Source: Nocardia sp. MH4 (GTDB lineage Bacteria > Actinomycetota > Actinomycetes > Mycobacteriales > Mycobacteriaceae). From it: 64,000 nt of DNA. Position numbers and translations under genes: made by a program. The stretch's first letter is position 1. Each line of letters begins with the position of its first letter. Shown here piece by piece: positions 7,053-15,779 of this stretch. The notes beneath the pieces were generated by a model, which was not told the DNA's origin, ran no database searches, and saw only the letters and a list, made by a program, of their open reading frames with translations. Where the stretch lies: assembly GCF_019266065.1 (NCBI RefSeq), contig NZ_LPNR01000091.1:1-64000 (forward strand). Reading direction: 5' to 3'.

Positions 7053-9413
7053 ATGCCTGTTCCACCCCACGCTCGCGGCTACGAATCCTTCGGTGGTTCG
7101 GCCGGTCGCACCTCGGCCGATTCGACCCCGGAATGGACCTCTCCCCCGACCGCGCCCGCCGGCGCGCCCAATATCGTCGTCGTGCTCGTCGACGATATGG
7201 GCTACAGCGATATCGGCCCGTTCGGCTCCGAGATCGAGACGCCGACGCTGGACCGGCTGGCCGCGCAGGGCGTGCGCCTGTCGAATTACCACACCACGCC
7301 GCTGTGCTCACCCTCGCGCGCGGCCTTGCTGACCGGAATCAATTCCCACCGCGCGGGTTTCGGCTTCGTCGCCAATGCCGATCCCGGCTATCCCGGACTG
7401 CGCCTGGAACTGGCCGACGACGTGCTCACGCTGCCGGAGATCCTGCGCGGTAACGGATACGCGACCTACGCCGTGGGGAAATGGCATCTCGTACGGGACG
7501 CCACGATGAATCCGTCGGCGCATCGCGATTCCTGGCCGACGCAACGGGGTTTCGACCGCTACTACGGATCGCTGGAGGGGCTGAATTCGTTCTACTACCC
7601 GAATCAGCTGGTCTCCGACAGTTCGGTGGTCGATATCGAGGAGTACCCGCAGGGCTACTACCTCACCGACGATCTCACCGACAAGGCGCTGGCCTACCTC
7701 AAGGACCTGCGCGCCCACGATGCCACCAAGCCGTTCTTCCTGTACTTCGCGCACGTGGCGATGCACGGACCACTGCAGGCCAAGGCCGAGGATCAGGCGA
7801 AGTATCGCGGCCGCTACGCCGAGGGCTGGGACGAACTGCGCCGCCAGCGTTTCGCCGAACAGCTGGCCCAGGGCCTGTTCCCGCCCGGCACGCAGCAGAA
7901 GCCGCGCAATACCGAGCCCGGTTACGAAGCCGCGGAATGGGATTCGCTCTCCGACGACGAGCGCAGGCGCTACGCCAAATACATGGAGGTGTACGCGGGC
8001 ATGGTCGACAGCATCGACCAGAGCCTGGGCCGCATCGTCGATCTGCTCGAGGACCTGGGCGAACTCGACAACACCATCATCGTGTTCACCTCCGACAACG
8101 GCGGCACCGCCGAGGGCGGCCCCGAGGGCACCCGCTCGTACTTCGCCGAGTTCGCCCATATCGACGATCCGGACTGGGTCGGCGACGTCCCGCACGACGA
8201 GGACCTGATCGGCACCGCCGAGCTGGGTGTGCACTACCCGCGCGGCTGGGGTCAGGCGTCCAACACGCCGTTCCGCTTCTACAAGGGCCAGACCTTCGCC
8301 GGTGGCGTGCGGGTGCCGCTGGTGGTGTCGTGGCCGAAGGGCCTGCCGCGCACCGGCGCCGACACCGGCATCCGGCACGAGTACGCCTATGTCACCGATC
8401 TGGCCCCGACCCTGCTCGAGCTGGCCGGACTGGAGCGGCCGTCGGTGCGTAACGGGCTGCCCGCCAAAGAGTTCGACGGTGTCTCGGCAGCCGAGCTGCT
8501 GCGCGATCCGGCCGCGCCGACCCGCCACACCGAGCAGTACTCGGAGATGACCGGGCATCGCGGATTCTATCGCGATGGGTGGAAGCTGCTGTCGCTATAC
8601 GAGACCGGGGCCGATCTGGACGCGCCGCACTGGCAGCTGTTCGATGTGCGCGCCGATCCGACCGAGCTGCACGATCTCTCGGCGCAATACCCGGACAAGG
8701 CCGCCGAGCTGGCCGCGGCCTGGGACGAATCGGCCTGGGCGAATACCGTATTCCCGCTGCTCACCCGCGCCGACCTGTTCCGGCGTCGTCCCGAGGAAGC
8801 CCGGTTCGCCGCACCGGTGCGGCTGCTGCCCGGCACGCCGACCCTGGAGCGCTACCGCTCACAGCGCCTGATCGCCTACCGCGATTTCACCATCACCGCC
8901 GAGCTCACCGGTCGCCGGGCGGAGTCGCCGACGCCCGCCGGGGACAGTCCCACGGTCACCGGCTTCCGGCCGGGCGACGAAGGCGTGCTCGTCGCGCACG
9001 GCGACCCGCTGGGCGGCTACCTGCTCTATGTCGAGAACGACGAGGTGGTGTTCGGCGTCAACAGCTACGGCCGCTACGCGTCGGTGGCGGCCGCGCTACC
9101 GGGCGGGGCCGGGGAGATCACCGTGCGCGCGGCGATCCGGCCGCACCTGCGCTGGGACTTCGTGGTCGAGGTCGACGGGGTGGTGGTCGCCGAGCTCACC
9201 GATCAGGTGCAGCTGGTCGGGATGGCGCCGTGGACCGGCATCTCGGTCGGCGTCGACGCGCGCGGTCCGGTCGACGGGGAGCTGCGCGAGCGCCGTGGGC
9301 CGTTCCGGTACACGGGGTCGCTGCGGGCGATCACCTACACCCCCGGTCCGATCCAGGTACCGCAGGCCACGATCGACGCCGTGGAGCGCGAGGCGGAATA
9401 CGTCGCCGAGTGA
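7053..9413 (+). CDS. Arylsulfatase (type I, formylglycine-dependent)
   Basis: The 786-aa enzyme hydrolyses sulfate esters. The N-terminal sulfatase domain shows the metal-binding start (NIVVVLVDDMGYSDIGPFG), the signature CSPSRAALLTG whose Cys is converted to formylglycine, and FTSDNGG. A C-terminal region of roughly 200 residues is beta-rich (GYLLYVENDEVVFGVNSYG). The length is close to mycobacterial AtsA/AtsD-type sulfatases. I chose the ATG at 7053 for that reason; an in-frame ATG at 7005 would put the palindrome at 7015-7029 inside the gene. No clear ribosome-binding site is present, so translation may be leaderless. There is no signal peptide, so it acts in the cytoplasm. The divergent importer may supply substrate (inference). 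Confidence 0.88.
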   Translation: MPVPPHARGYESFGGSAGRTSADSTPEWTSPPTAPAGAPNIVVVLVDDMGYSDIGPFGSEIETPTLDRLAAQGVRLSNYHTTPLCSPSRAALLTGINSHRAGFGFVANADPGYPGLRLELADDVLTLPEILRGNGYATYAVGKWHLVRDATMNPSAHRDSWPTQRGFDRYYGSLEGLNSFYYPNQLVSDSSVVDIEEYPQGYYLTDDLTDKALAYLKDLRAHDATKPFFLYFAHVAMHGPLQAKAEDQAKYRGRYAEGWDELRRQRFAEQLAQGLFPPGTQQKPRNTEPGYEAAEWDSLSDDERRRYAKYMEVYAGMVDSIDQSLGRIVDLLEDLGELDNTIIVFTSDNGGTAEGGPEGTRSYFAEFAHIDDPDWVGDVPHDEDLIGTAELGVHYPRGWGQASNTPFRFYKGQTFAGGVRVPLVVSWPKGLPRTGADTGIRHEYAYVTDLAPTLLELAGLERPSVRNGLPAKEFDGVSAAELLRDPAAPTRHTEQYSEMTGHRGFYRDGWKLLSLYETGADLDAPHWQLFDVRADPTELHDLSAQYPDKAAELAAAWDESAWANTVFPLLTRADLFRRRPEEARFAAPVRLLPGTPTLERYRSQRLIAYRDFTITAELTGRRAESPTPAGDSPTVTGFRPGDEGVLVAHGDPLGGYLLYVENDEVVFGVNSYGRYASVAAALPGGAGEITVRAAIRPHLRWDFVVEVDGVVVAELTDQVQLVGMAPWTGISVGVDARGPVDGELRERRGPFRYTGSLRAITYTPGPIQVPQATIDAVEREAEYVAE

Positions 9414-9428
9414 CCGGGGCGACCGGGC

Positions 9429-9445
9429 CCGGGCTTCGTGCCCGG
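9429..9445 (+). terminator. Weak hairpin after arylsulfatase
   Basis: CCGGGC and GCCCGG form a 6-bp stem with a 5-nt loop 15 bp after the sulfatase stop and before the methionine salvage genes. It lacks a T-tract, so termination may be partial. Confidence 0.35.
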
Positions 9446-9500
9446 ACCAGGTCGGATACCGTTTATCAGGCACGATGACCGACCCGAAGTAAGGACACCG

Positions 9501-11138
9501 ATGGACGACAGCTCGCTCACCTGGGACGACGGAGCGCTGCTCACCATCGACCAGCGCGGGCTGCCGCACGAGGCGCGGCAGCTGCGCCTGGGTACCGTCG
9601 ACGAGATCATCGACGCGATCACCACGCTGGCCATTCGCGGCGCCCCGGCGATCGGGATCGCGGGGGCGTTCGGCGTGGTCATCGCGACCAGGGCGCACAC
9701 CGCGGGCGGGGTGGTGGACGAGGCCGCCGTGCAGGCCGAGGCCGATCGGATCGCGGCGGCCAGGCCGACCGCGGTCAACCTGGCCTGGGCGGTCGAGCGG
9801 GTGCGCGGGCGGATCGCCGACGGCGCCGACGCGGTGCTGGCCGAGACCCTCGACCTGCTCGCCGAGGACGGCCGGGTGAACCTGGCCGCCGCCACCCACG
9901 CCGCCGACCTGGTGCAGCGCCTGTGTGGCGACGGGCCGCTGCGGCTGCTCACACACTGCAACACCGGCCGCCTGGCCACCAGTGCCGTCGGCACCGCGAT
10001 CGGCGCGCTGCGGGTGCTGCACGAGCGCGACGCGGTCGCGGACGTGATCGTCGACGAGACCCGGCCGCTGCTGCAGGGCGCCCGGCTCACCGCGTGGGAG
10101 CTGGCCGAGGCGGGCATCCCGCACCGGCTGACCATCGATTCCGCCGCCGCCTGGGCGATGGCCACCGGGCAGGTCGACGCCGTGCTCGTCGGGGCCGACC
10201 GGATCACGGCCAACGGTGACGTCGCCAACAAGATCGGCACCTTCACCCTGGCTTTGGCCGCCCGCCACCACGGCATCCCGTTCATCGTGGTCGCCCCGGA
10301 GTCCACCCGTGACACCGCGATGGCGACCGGCGCGCAGATCGTGGTCGAGCAGCGGGCCGCCGCCGAGGTCACCGGGTTCGGCGCAGTGGCGACAGCACCC
10401 GCGGGTACCGCCGTGTTCAACCCCGCCTTCGACGTGACCCCCGCCGATCTGGTGACCGCCGTCGTCACCGAAAACGGTGTGGTCTACGGGATTTCGCAGC
10501 CGCATGCCGCCCAGGGCACGGCGATCGCGGCCACCGCGCGCCAGCTCTACGAGCGCGGCTGGATGCCGGGCACCGCGGGCAATATCTCGGTGCGGCTCGA
10601 CGAGGACGCGCTGATCACCGCGAGCGGGCTGTCCAAAGGCGAACTGACCGAACGGGATATGGTCCTGGTCGCCGTGGCCGACACGACGCCGCGCCCGGGC
10701 CAGAGCCGGAAACCGTCCGCGGAGACCAGCATTCACACCGCCGTCTACCGCACCCGCGCGGCCGGGGCCGTCGTGCACGTGCACTCGCCGTTCGCGACCG
10801 CGCTGGCGACCACCGCCGCGCGGCCCGGTGACGCGGTGAGTACGCTGTCGATCACCGGATACGAGCTGCTCAAGGGCTTCGGCCTGGCCGACCCGGCCGC
10901 GGTGGCGGTCCCGGTGTTCCCGAACTGGCCCGAGGTCGCGCGCATCGGCGCCGACATCGAGACCTATCTGCGCGATAACCCCGGCGCCCCACCGATTCTT
11001 TTCATCACCGGGCACGGGATCACCACCTGGGGTGACACTCTTGCCCAGGCGCGCGATCGCGCCGAATGCCTGGAAGCCCTGTGCGAGTTGATCGCCCGCA
11101 CGGGGCGCACCGACGCCACGCCGCTCGAGATCGGATAG
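9501..11138 (+). CDS. mtnAB: Fused MtnA-MtnB: methylthioribose-1-phosphate isomerase / methylthioribulose-1-phosphate dehydratase
   Basis: This 545-aa protein joins two consecutive steps of the methionine salvage pathway. Residues 1 to about 335 are the MtnA isomerase (LTIDQRGLPHEARQL; IRGAPAIGIAGAFG; LTHCNTGRLAT; VGADRITANGDVANKIGT), converting 5-methylthioribose-1-phosphate to 5-methylthioribulose-1-phosphate. Residues about 345-545 are the MtnB class II aldolase-like dehydratase (YERGWMPGTAGNISVR; VVHVHSPFAT with metal-binding His; ITGHGITTWG). AAGGA lies 6 nt before the ATG. mtnD follows after 3 bp, then overlapping mtnC, so all steps from methylthioribose-1-phosphate to the keto-acid are encoded here. 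Methylthioadenosine phosphorylase and the final aminotransferase are not in the window. Confidence 0.92.
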   Translation: MDDSSLTWDDGALLTIDQRGLPHEARQLRLGTVDEIIDAITTLAIRGAPAIGIAGAFGVVIATRAHTAGGVVDEAAVQAEADRIAAARPTAVNLAWAVERVRGRIADGADAVLAETLDLLAEDGRVNLAAATHAADLVQRLCGDGPLRLLTHCNTGRLATSAVGTAIGALRVLHERDAVADVIVDETRPLLQGARLTAWELAEAGIPHRLTIDSAAAWAMATGQVDAVLVGADRITANGDVANKIGTFTLALAARHHGIPFIVVAPESTRDTAMATGAQIVVEQRAAAEVTGFGAVATAPAGTAVFNPAFDVTPADLVTAVVTENGVVYGISQPHAAQGTAIAATARQLYERGWMPGTAGNISVRLDEDALITASGLSKGELTERDMVLVAVADTTPRPGQSRKPSAETSIHTAVYRTRAAGAVVHVHSPFATALATTAARPGDAVSTLSITGYELLKGFGLADPAAVAVPVFPNWPEVARIGADIETYLRDNPGAPPILFITGHGITTWGDTLAQARDRAECLEALCELIARTGRTDATPLEIG

Positions 11139-11141
11139 ACA

Positions 11142-11717
11142 ATGACCCTGCTGCAAGTGATGGCCGCCGACAACGCCGCCGACGTGCGCGTACGCACCAC
11201 CGATACCGCCGAGATCGCCGCCGAGCTGGACAAGCACGGCATCGCCTTCTCACGCTGGGACGTGCTGGCCGACGCCGCGAACACCGACTCCGACACCCTG
11301 CTCGCCCACTACGCTCCGCAGATCGGCGAACTCAACGCGGCGGGCCGCTACGAGCACATCGACGTCGCCCGGATCCACCCCGACGACGACAACCCGGAAT
11401 GGCCCGCCACGGCGGCGGGCGCGCGCGCGAAGTTCCTCGACGAGCACCGCCACGCCGAGGACGAGGTGCGCTTCTTCGCCGCCGGTCGCGGCTGCTTCTA
11501 CCTGCACCTCGGCGACGCCGTGCTGGCGACGGTCTGCGAGGCCGGCGATCTGCTCTCGGTCCCCGCGGGCACCCTGCACTGGTTCGACATGGGCACCCGG
11601 CCCGACTTCATCGCCATCCGCTTCTTCGAGGAGGCCGACGGCTGGATCGGCGACTTCACCGGCGACAAGATCAGCGCGGGCTTCCCGACGCTGGACGAAC
11701 TGCTCGCCGCGTCGTGA
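11142..11717 (+). CDS. mtnD: Acireductone dioxygenase MtnD
   Basis: The 191-aa cupin enzyme oxidises the acireductone intermediate to 2-keto-4-methylthiobutyrate and formate (Fe form). The metal site is visible: HRHAEDEVRFF supplies the H-x-H and Glu ligands, and TLHWFDMG the last His. FYLHLGDAVL forms part of the cupin barrel. The gene follows mtnAB after 3 bp and overlaps mtnC by 4 bp. Length is normal for the family. Confidence 0.93.
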   Translation: MTLLQVMAADNAADVRVRTTDTAEIAAELDKHGIAFSRWDVLADAANTDSDTLLAHYAPQIGELNAAGRYEHIDVARIHPDDDNPEWPATAAGARAKFLDEHRHAEDEVRFFAAGRGCFYLHLGDAVLATVCEAGDLLSVPAGTLHWFDMGTRPDFIAIRFFEEADGWIGDFTGDKISAGFPTLDELLAAS

Positions 11718-12406
11718 CCCGCGCCGTCGTCCTCGACATCGAGGGCACCACCAGCCCCACCGATTCGGTGCGCAACGACCTCTACGGCTACACCGAGCAG
11801 CGGCTGCCCGCCTGGCTGGCCGAGAACGCTGCCGGCGCCGCGGAATCCGTGCTCGCCCAGACCAGGGAGCTGGCCGGTGAGCCCGGCGCCGGCACCGACC
11901 GGATCGCCGAGATCCTCATCGGCTGGTTGCGTTCCGATGTCAAGGCCGAGCCGCTCAAGGCCGCGCAGGGCGCGATCTGCGCCCAGGGGTTCCGGGCGGG
12001 CGCGCTGCACGGGCGGTTCTTCGCCGATGTGGTGCCCGCGCTGTCGGCCTGGCACGCGGCCGGGCTCGACCTGTACGTGTACTCGTCGGGTTCCGAACGC
12101 AACCAACGGGATTGGTTCGCCTTCGCCGAGTCCGGCGACCTGTCCGGCTTGATCACCGATCACTTCGATCTGGTCAGCGCCGGCCCCAAGCGCGAGGCCG
12201 CGTCCTACGACGTCATCGCCGAGCGCATCGGCGTCCCGGCCGCGCAGATCCTGTTCCTGTCCGACCACCCGGACGAACTCGATGCCGCCGTGGCCGCCGG
12301 ATGGCGGGCCGTCGGCGTGCACCGCGCGGGCGAACCCAACCCGCCGCGCCCGCCGCATCGCTGGGTCGGGTCGTTCGCCGAGGTCGAGGTCGGCGCGGCG
12401 GTCTGA
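11714..12406 (+). CDS. mtnC: Enolase-phosphatase MtnC
   Basis: The 230-aa HAD-superfamily enzyme enolises and dephosphorylates 2,3-diketo-5-methylthiopentyl-1-phosphate to the acireductone used by MtnD. The HAD motif I DIEGTTSPTDSV is at the N-terminus, the Ser motif in YVYSSGSERNQ, the Lys motif in SAGPKREAASY and the acidic motif in ILFLSDHPDELDAA. The GTG start at 11714 overlaps the mtnD stop as GTGA. It is the last gene of the mtn operon and converges on a hypothetical gene 19 bp away. Confidence 0.92.
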   Translation: MTRAVVLDIEGTTSPTDSVRNDLYGYTEQRLPAWLAENAAGAAESVLAQTRELAGEPGAGTDRIAEILIGWLRSDVKAEPLKAAQGAICAQGFRAGALHGRFFADVVPALSAWHAAGLDLYVYSSGSERNQRDWFAFAESGDLSGLITDHFDLVSAGPKREAASYDVIAERIGVPAAQILFLSDHPDELDAAVAAGWRAVGVHRAGEPNPPRPPHRWVGSFAEVEVGAAV

Positions 12407-12425
12407 CCGATCGGCCCGGGCGCGG

Positions 12426-13325
12426 TCAGCTGACGTGCGCCCGGACCGCACCCAGCTTTCCGCGCTGCACCGTGGTGAATACCCGGCGGGCGTGCACGGC
12501 GACGGGGCTGGTCGACCACGGGGCCAGGGTGGTGGTGAACATCAGTTCGCACCAGGACAGGGCCGGGATCTCGCCCGCGGCGAGGGTGGCGATCAGGGAG
12601 AGCTCGGTGTCGTGGCCGAGCCAGGACGCCACCAGCCAGGAGGCGTCGAAGCGGCCGAGGAACTCCTCGGCGTCCTCGGGTGGGCCGTGCGGGGTGTCGA
12701 CGGTGAGGTGGACGACGGCGGAGACGGCGTGGCGCATCTTGGCGTCCATGCCGATCGCGTCGTGCAGCAGCAGCCCCTCCAACGCCGAGCGCAGTTCCGA
12801 CCAGTGATCCGTGGCGTTTTCGTGCATGACAGGCCCTTCCTGTGGTTCGGACTGCTGTTCGAGGCCGCCGGTGATCGAGCGGAGCACCGGCGCGCTCGGC
12901 GGCTCGGCGGGATCGACCAGGCTGGTCAGTGGGCCCGAGTTCCAGTCGAGCCTGCCGAAGGCATGGCACCAGTCCTGGGCTGGATTGTCCTCGGTGACAA
13001 GGAGATCGAGGGCCAGACCGGCCATCGATGCGGTGCAGGCCAGCGTGACGGCGTCGAGCTCGTCGTCGCTGACCGACAGGTGCAGGGTCGCCTTGTCGAC
13101 GCCCGTATCGTCGCGGGCCCGGCCGGCCAGCCAGATCGCGCGGCCCGCGGCACCCATGGCCGCGGCGTGGCGGTCACCGCGTGGATGGTCGACATCGGCG
13201 TCGAGATAGGGGCCGTACCAGATGGCCCTGCCTTCCGCACCGCACACCGCGAAGGTGTCCGAGAGCCCGTCGCCCGCGGCGGCAAGCCATATATGTGCGT
13301 GATTTCCGTACTCCGTCACCCTCAT
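12426..13325 (-). CDS. Hypothetical protein, 299 aa
   Basis: The start MRVTEYGNHAHIWLAAAGDG suggests a cytosolic protein; no signal peptide or membrane helix is evident. The N-terminal half is alternating beta/alpha (AIWYGPYLDADVDHP; KATLHLSVSDDELDAVTLA). After a Pro/Gln-rich hinge (about residues 155-175), the C-terminal half holds helices and VAVHARRVFTTVQRGKLGAV. I do not recognise a family. It is transcribed away from the alpha/beta hydrolase across a 204-bp gap and converges with mtnC. No cofactor-binding motif is visible. Confidence 0.7.
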   Translation of the reverse strand: MRVTEYGNHAHIWLAAAGDGLSDTFAVCGAEGRAIWYGPYLDADVDHPRGDRHAAAMGAAGRAIWLAGRARDDTGVDKATLHLSVSDDELDAVTLACTASMAGLALDLLVTEDNPAQDWCHAFGRLDWNSGPLTSLVDPAEPPSAPVLRSITGGLEQQSEPQEGPVMHENATDHWSELRSALEGLLLHDAIGMDAKMRHAVSAVVHLTVDTPHGPPEDAEEFLGRFDASWLVASWLGHDTELSLIATLAAGEIPALSWCELMFTTTLAPWSTSPVAVHARRVFTTVQRGKLGAVRAHVS

Positions 13326-13389
13326 CAGTTCACTCCCCGAAATTCTCTGATCGAGCCGTACGTCGTTGTCCTTCGATCCAATCGGCCGT

Positions 13390-13403
13390 GAACACATGTG
13401 TCC
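13390..13403. promoter_or_regulatory. Imperfect palindrome GAACACATGTGTCC in divergent gap
   Basis: The 10-bp core ACACATGTGT is a perfect palindrome. It lies about 65 bp upstream of the minus-strand hypothetical gene and 127 bp upstream of the hydrolase, so it is a candidate operator for either. Confidence 0.3.
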
Positions 13404-13529
13404 ATAGCAGGCGGTAAATCGGCACACCCCCTCGAGGTACATACACTCGCCAGTGAATTCACAGAACCGGCGGTGACCACATTTCTGACGGCGGGGCGAA
13501 ATGGTCGTCAGCACTTGTATGTTTCGAAC

Positions 13530-14363
13530 ATGCCTTATGTGCACTCCGACTCGGTGAACATCCATTTCCGTACCGGCGCGGTTCGCGGGCCCACCCTGCT
13601 GCTCGCCCACGGATTCCTGATGGACGAATCCATGTTCGATCCGATTCGAACCATATTGGCGCACAACGGCATCAACGTCATCGCCTGGGACGCCCGCGGT
13701 CACGGCCGGACCGGCTACGGCGCCGACCCGCGCTTCGACTACTGGGACCTGGCCGAGGACGGTCTGCGCGTGCTCGACGCGGTCGGCGTCGAAACCGCGG
13801 TGGTCGGCGGAATGAGCCAGGGCGGATACGCCGCCTTACGGATGGCGCTGCTCGCGCCGGGACGGGTCAGCGGACTCGCCCTGCTCGACACCGAGGCGGG
13901 CGCGTGCACCCGGGCCGACGAAACCTACTACGAAGAATTCTTCGACGAATGGTGCGGCACCGCGGAATTGGTGCCACTGGCCGAAGAATTGGCGCCCCAA
14001 TTGATCGGGGGCGATCGCCCGGATATCTGGCGCTGGTGGATCACCCGCTGGCTGACCCACGATCGCACGGCCCTGCATCCGGCGGCCCGGTGCCTGATCG
14101 ATCGGGATTCCGTGCTGGAGCGGCTCGGCGAGATCACCGTGCCCGCGCTCGTCCTGCGCGGCGAATACGACCACAGCAGCACCGCCGAGAAATGCGCGCG
14201 GCTGGCGGCGGGACTCCCCGGGGCACGCGGCGTGCAGACGGTGCCCGGCGCGGGTCACGGAGCCCCCGTGACCCACCCCGACGACGTCGCCGCCGCACTG
14301 ATCGAGCTGGTCACCACCTGCACACCACACACCGCGGCACCGGTCGCCGTCGCCGGCATCTAG
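13530..14363 (+). CDS. Alpha/beta-fold hydrolase
   Basis: The 277-aa protein has the alpha/beta hydrolase core: oxyanion segment LLAHGFLMDESMF, WDARGHGRTG, nucleophile elbow GGMSQGG (Ser), an acid residue near LRGEYDHSS and a terminal catalytic His in PGAGHGAPVTHPD. It belongs to the broad group of esterases, lactonases and haloperoxidase-like enzymes; substrate cannot be read. The ATG at 13530 has no Shine-Dalgarno sequence, but TATGTT ends 6 nt before it, consistent with a leaderless mRNA; an in-frame GTG at 13398 is an alternative. Its stop overlaps the stop of the convergent regulator by 4 bp. Confidence 0.8.
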   Translation: MPYVHSDSVNIHFRTGAVRGPTLLLAHGFLMDESMFDPIRTILAHNGINVIAWDARGHGRTGYGADPRFDYWDLAEDGLRVLDAVGVETAVVGGMSQGGYAALRMALLAPGRVSGLALLDTEAGACTRADETYYEEFFDEWCGTAELVPLAEELAPQLIGGDRPDIWRWWITRWLTHDRTALHPAARCLIDRDSVLERLGEITVPALVLRGEYDHSSTAEKCARLAAGLPGARGVQTVPGAGHGAPVTHPDDVAAALIELVTTCTPHTAAPVAVAGI

Positions 14364-15154
14364 GCGCCGTCGGGTTCCCGCACTGCCAGGTAGTACTGGA
14401 TGCGGCCGGGGTAGGCCACCGAGTCGAGGCGGAAGAGCTGGACGTCGACGGTGTAGTACTCGCCGGTGTTCAGATCACACAGCCGCATGGCGGTGTGCTC
14501 GCGGCCGTAGACGGTGTCGCCGTCGTCCCAGATCCGCCGGAAGTCCGGATACTGGGCGAGCTCGTCGAGCAGCTCCGCCGCCCACTCACCGCCGCCCTGC
14601 TGACCGATCAGACCGCGCAGCCAGTGCACGGTCAGGGTCGACTCCTTCTCCCATTCCACCATCACCTTGCGCGAGAGCGGGTTGCCGAAGAACCAGCGCA
14701 GGATGTTCACGTCCTCGACCAAGCCGGGGAACGCGCGATGATAGGAGTCGTTGCCCGCCAGCACATTCCAGCGCGTGTCGACATAGGCCGCCAGGTTCGG
14801 CTCCTGGAGGGCCAGCGTCCGGCGCATCTCGGCGTTGATCTCGGCGCGCAGGTCGTCGACCGACGGATTGTCCACGGGAGCGAGCCCGGCCAGATCGAAC
14901 AGATGCCTGCGCTCGATGTCGGTCACCGGGGTGATCCGGTCGAGGTAGCGCACCAACGCCTCGACGACGGCCTGCGTCGGCCGGTCCCGGTCCCCGCTCT
15001 CCAGATGCGTGATGTAGCTCGAGCTGACACCGGCCGCGAAAGCCAGTTTTTCCCGGGAAATCCGCCGATCGTCGCGCAGTCGCCGCAGCAACCCGCCGAG
15101 TGTCGGCGGCTTCGGCGGACCAGCCGGCCCGTCGGACGATGACTTCGGTAGCAC
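14360..15154 (-). CDS. XRE-family transcriptional regulator with MmyB-like ligand domain
   Basis: The 264-aa protein begins with a short Pro/Ser-rich tail, then a helix-turn-helix of the XRE type (about residues 20-80: LGGLLRRLRDDRRISREKLAFAAGVSSSYITHLESG). The rest resembles the MmyB-like PAS-type domain found behind such helix-turn-helix domains in actinobacteria (NLAAYVDTRWNVLAGNDSYHRAFPG; RLFRLDSVAYPGRIQYYLAVREP). I chose the GTG at 15154 because GGGAGG lies 5 nt upstream; the frame extends to another GTG at 15175. Targets are unknown; it is transcribed away from narG across a 625-bp gap. Confidence 0.8.
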   Translation of the reverse strand: MLPKSSSDGPAGPPKPPTLGGLLRRLRDDRRISREKLAFAAGVSSSYITHLESGDRDRPTQAVVEALVRYLDRITPVTDIERRHLFDLAGLAPVDNPSVDDLRAEINAEMRRTLALQEPNLAAYVDTRWNVLAGNDSYHRAFPGLVEDVNILRWFFGNPLSRKVMVEWEKESTLTVHWLRGLIGQQGGGEWAAELLDELAQYPDFRRIWDDGDTVYGREHTAMRLCDLNTGEYYTVDVQLFRLDSVAYPGRIQYYLAVREPDGA

Positions 15155-15232
15155 CCCAACCCTCCCTGTCTGCACCGCCCCATCCTGGATGACGTTTCAA
15201 CCTCGAACCAATCGCCGAACGGAAAAGTTGCC

Positions 15233-15281
15233 GTTTCTTTATATTGACGCGTTGTCTATTGGGTAGTTACCGACCGGCAAC
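15233..15281. promoter_or_regulatory. Two GlnR-box-like sequences upstream of the XRE gene
   Basis: On the plus strand GTTAC-N6-GCAAC (15266-15281) differs from the GTnAC-N6-GAAAC GlnR pattern at one base. On the minus strand GTCAA-N6-GAAAC (15248-15233) also differs at one base. They lie 80-130 bp before the XRE start and about 500 bp before narG. Actual GlnR binding is uncertain. Confidence 0.3.
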
Positions 15282-15494
15282 TGTGGGCGCGATCACGAAA
15301 CACCAAGGGCCGAGGCGAAATAAAAGGATTCGAATTCTTTCCGTACAGCAGTGCTATAGACTTCGCCGCCGCACGCCAGTCGACGCGCGAGCGACCTCGA
15401 TCCACCCCGCCCGCACGGGCGCCGACCCTGCCGCGACACCCCCGCGCAGTGTGCGGGCCGTCACATCTTCCCTGTTCAGCGAGCCCGCCGGATG

Positions 15495-15511
15495 TGTAAA
15501 CAAATGTAAAC
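15495..15511 (+). repeat. Direct repeat TGTAAAC x2, 10-bp phase
   Basis: TGTAAAC occurs at 15495-15501 and 15505-15511, exactly one helical turn apart, in the long gap before narG. This AT-rich pair stands out in high-GC sequence and could be a tandem activator site. No factor is identified. Confidence 0.35.
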
Positions 15512-15675
15512 CGCCCGAGAACCAGCGGTTTCCGAAGCATCACCGCGGGCCCGGGAACAGGCTCCGCGCGACTCCCGTTCAGCCAGGTCGCCGCCCGTTG
15601 ACCCAGGTCGGCCCCGAATCGCGCGCCGCCGCCCGAGCCGCGTCCGTGACCACGAGATTTCGCCGACCTCACAGC

Positions 15676-15695
15676 TCACCGAGGGGTCACCGAGG
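15676..15695. promoter_or_regulatory. Direct repeat TCACCGAGG x2, 11-bp phase, before narG promoter
   Basis: TCACCGAGG at 15676-15684 and 15687-15695 repeats with 11-bp spacing. On the minus strand this reads GTGAC-N6-GTGAG, the spacing used by GlnR half-sites. It ends 16 bp before the candidate narG -35 element. Confidence 0.35.
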
Positions 15696-15711
15696 ATGTG
15701 AAGAGTTCGTT

Positions 15712-15739
15712 TTGCCGGAGCACCCGGTCTCTTTACAGT
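15712..15739 (+). promoter_or_regulatory. Candidate narG promoter
   Basis: TTGCCG (15712-15717) and TACAGT (15734-15739) form -35 and -10 elements with 16-bp spacing, 41 bp upstream of the narG GTG. The rest of the 15155-15779 gap holds no convincing ORF; besides this promoter I see only the repeats listed separately. Confidence 0.4.
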
Positions 15740-15779
15740 TGCCCCTATCAGCCCGAAAGCACAGCTCGAAGGGGGCGTC

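Noticed and set aside
9414..9500. SAM riboswitch before the methionine salvage operon
   Set aside because: The 87-bp gap holds only a 6-bp hairpin; the multi-helix SAM aptamer does not fit there.
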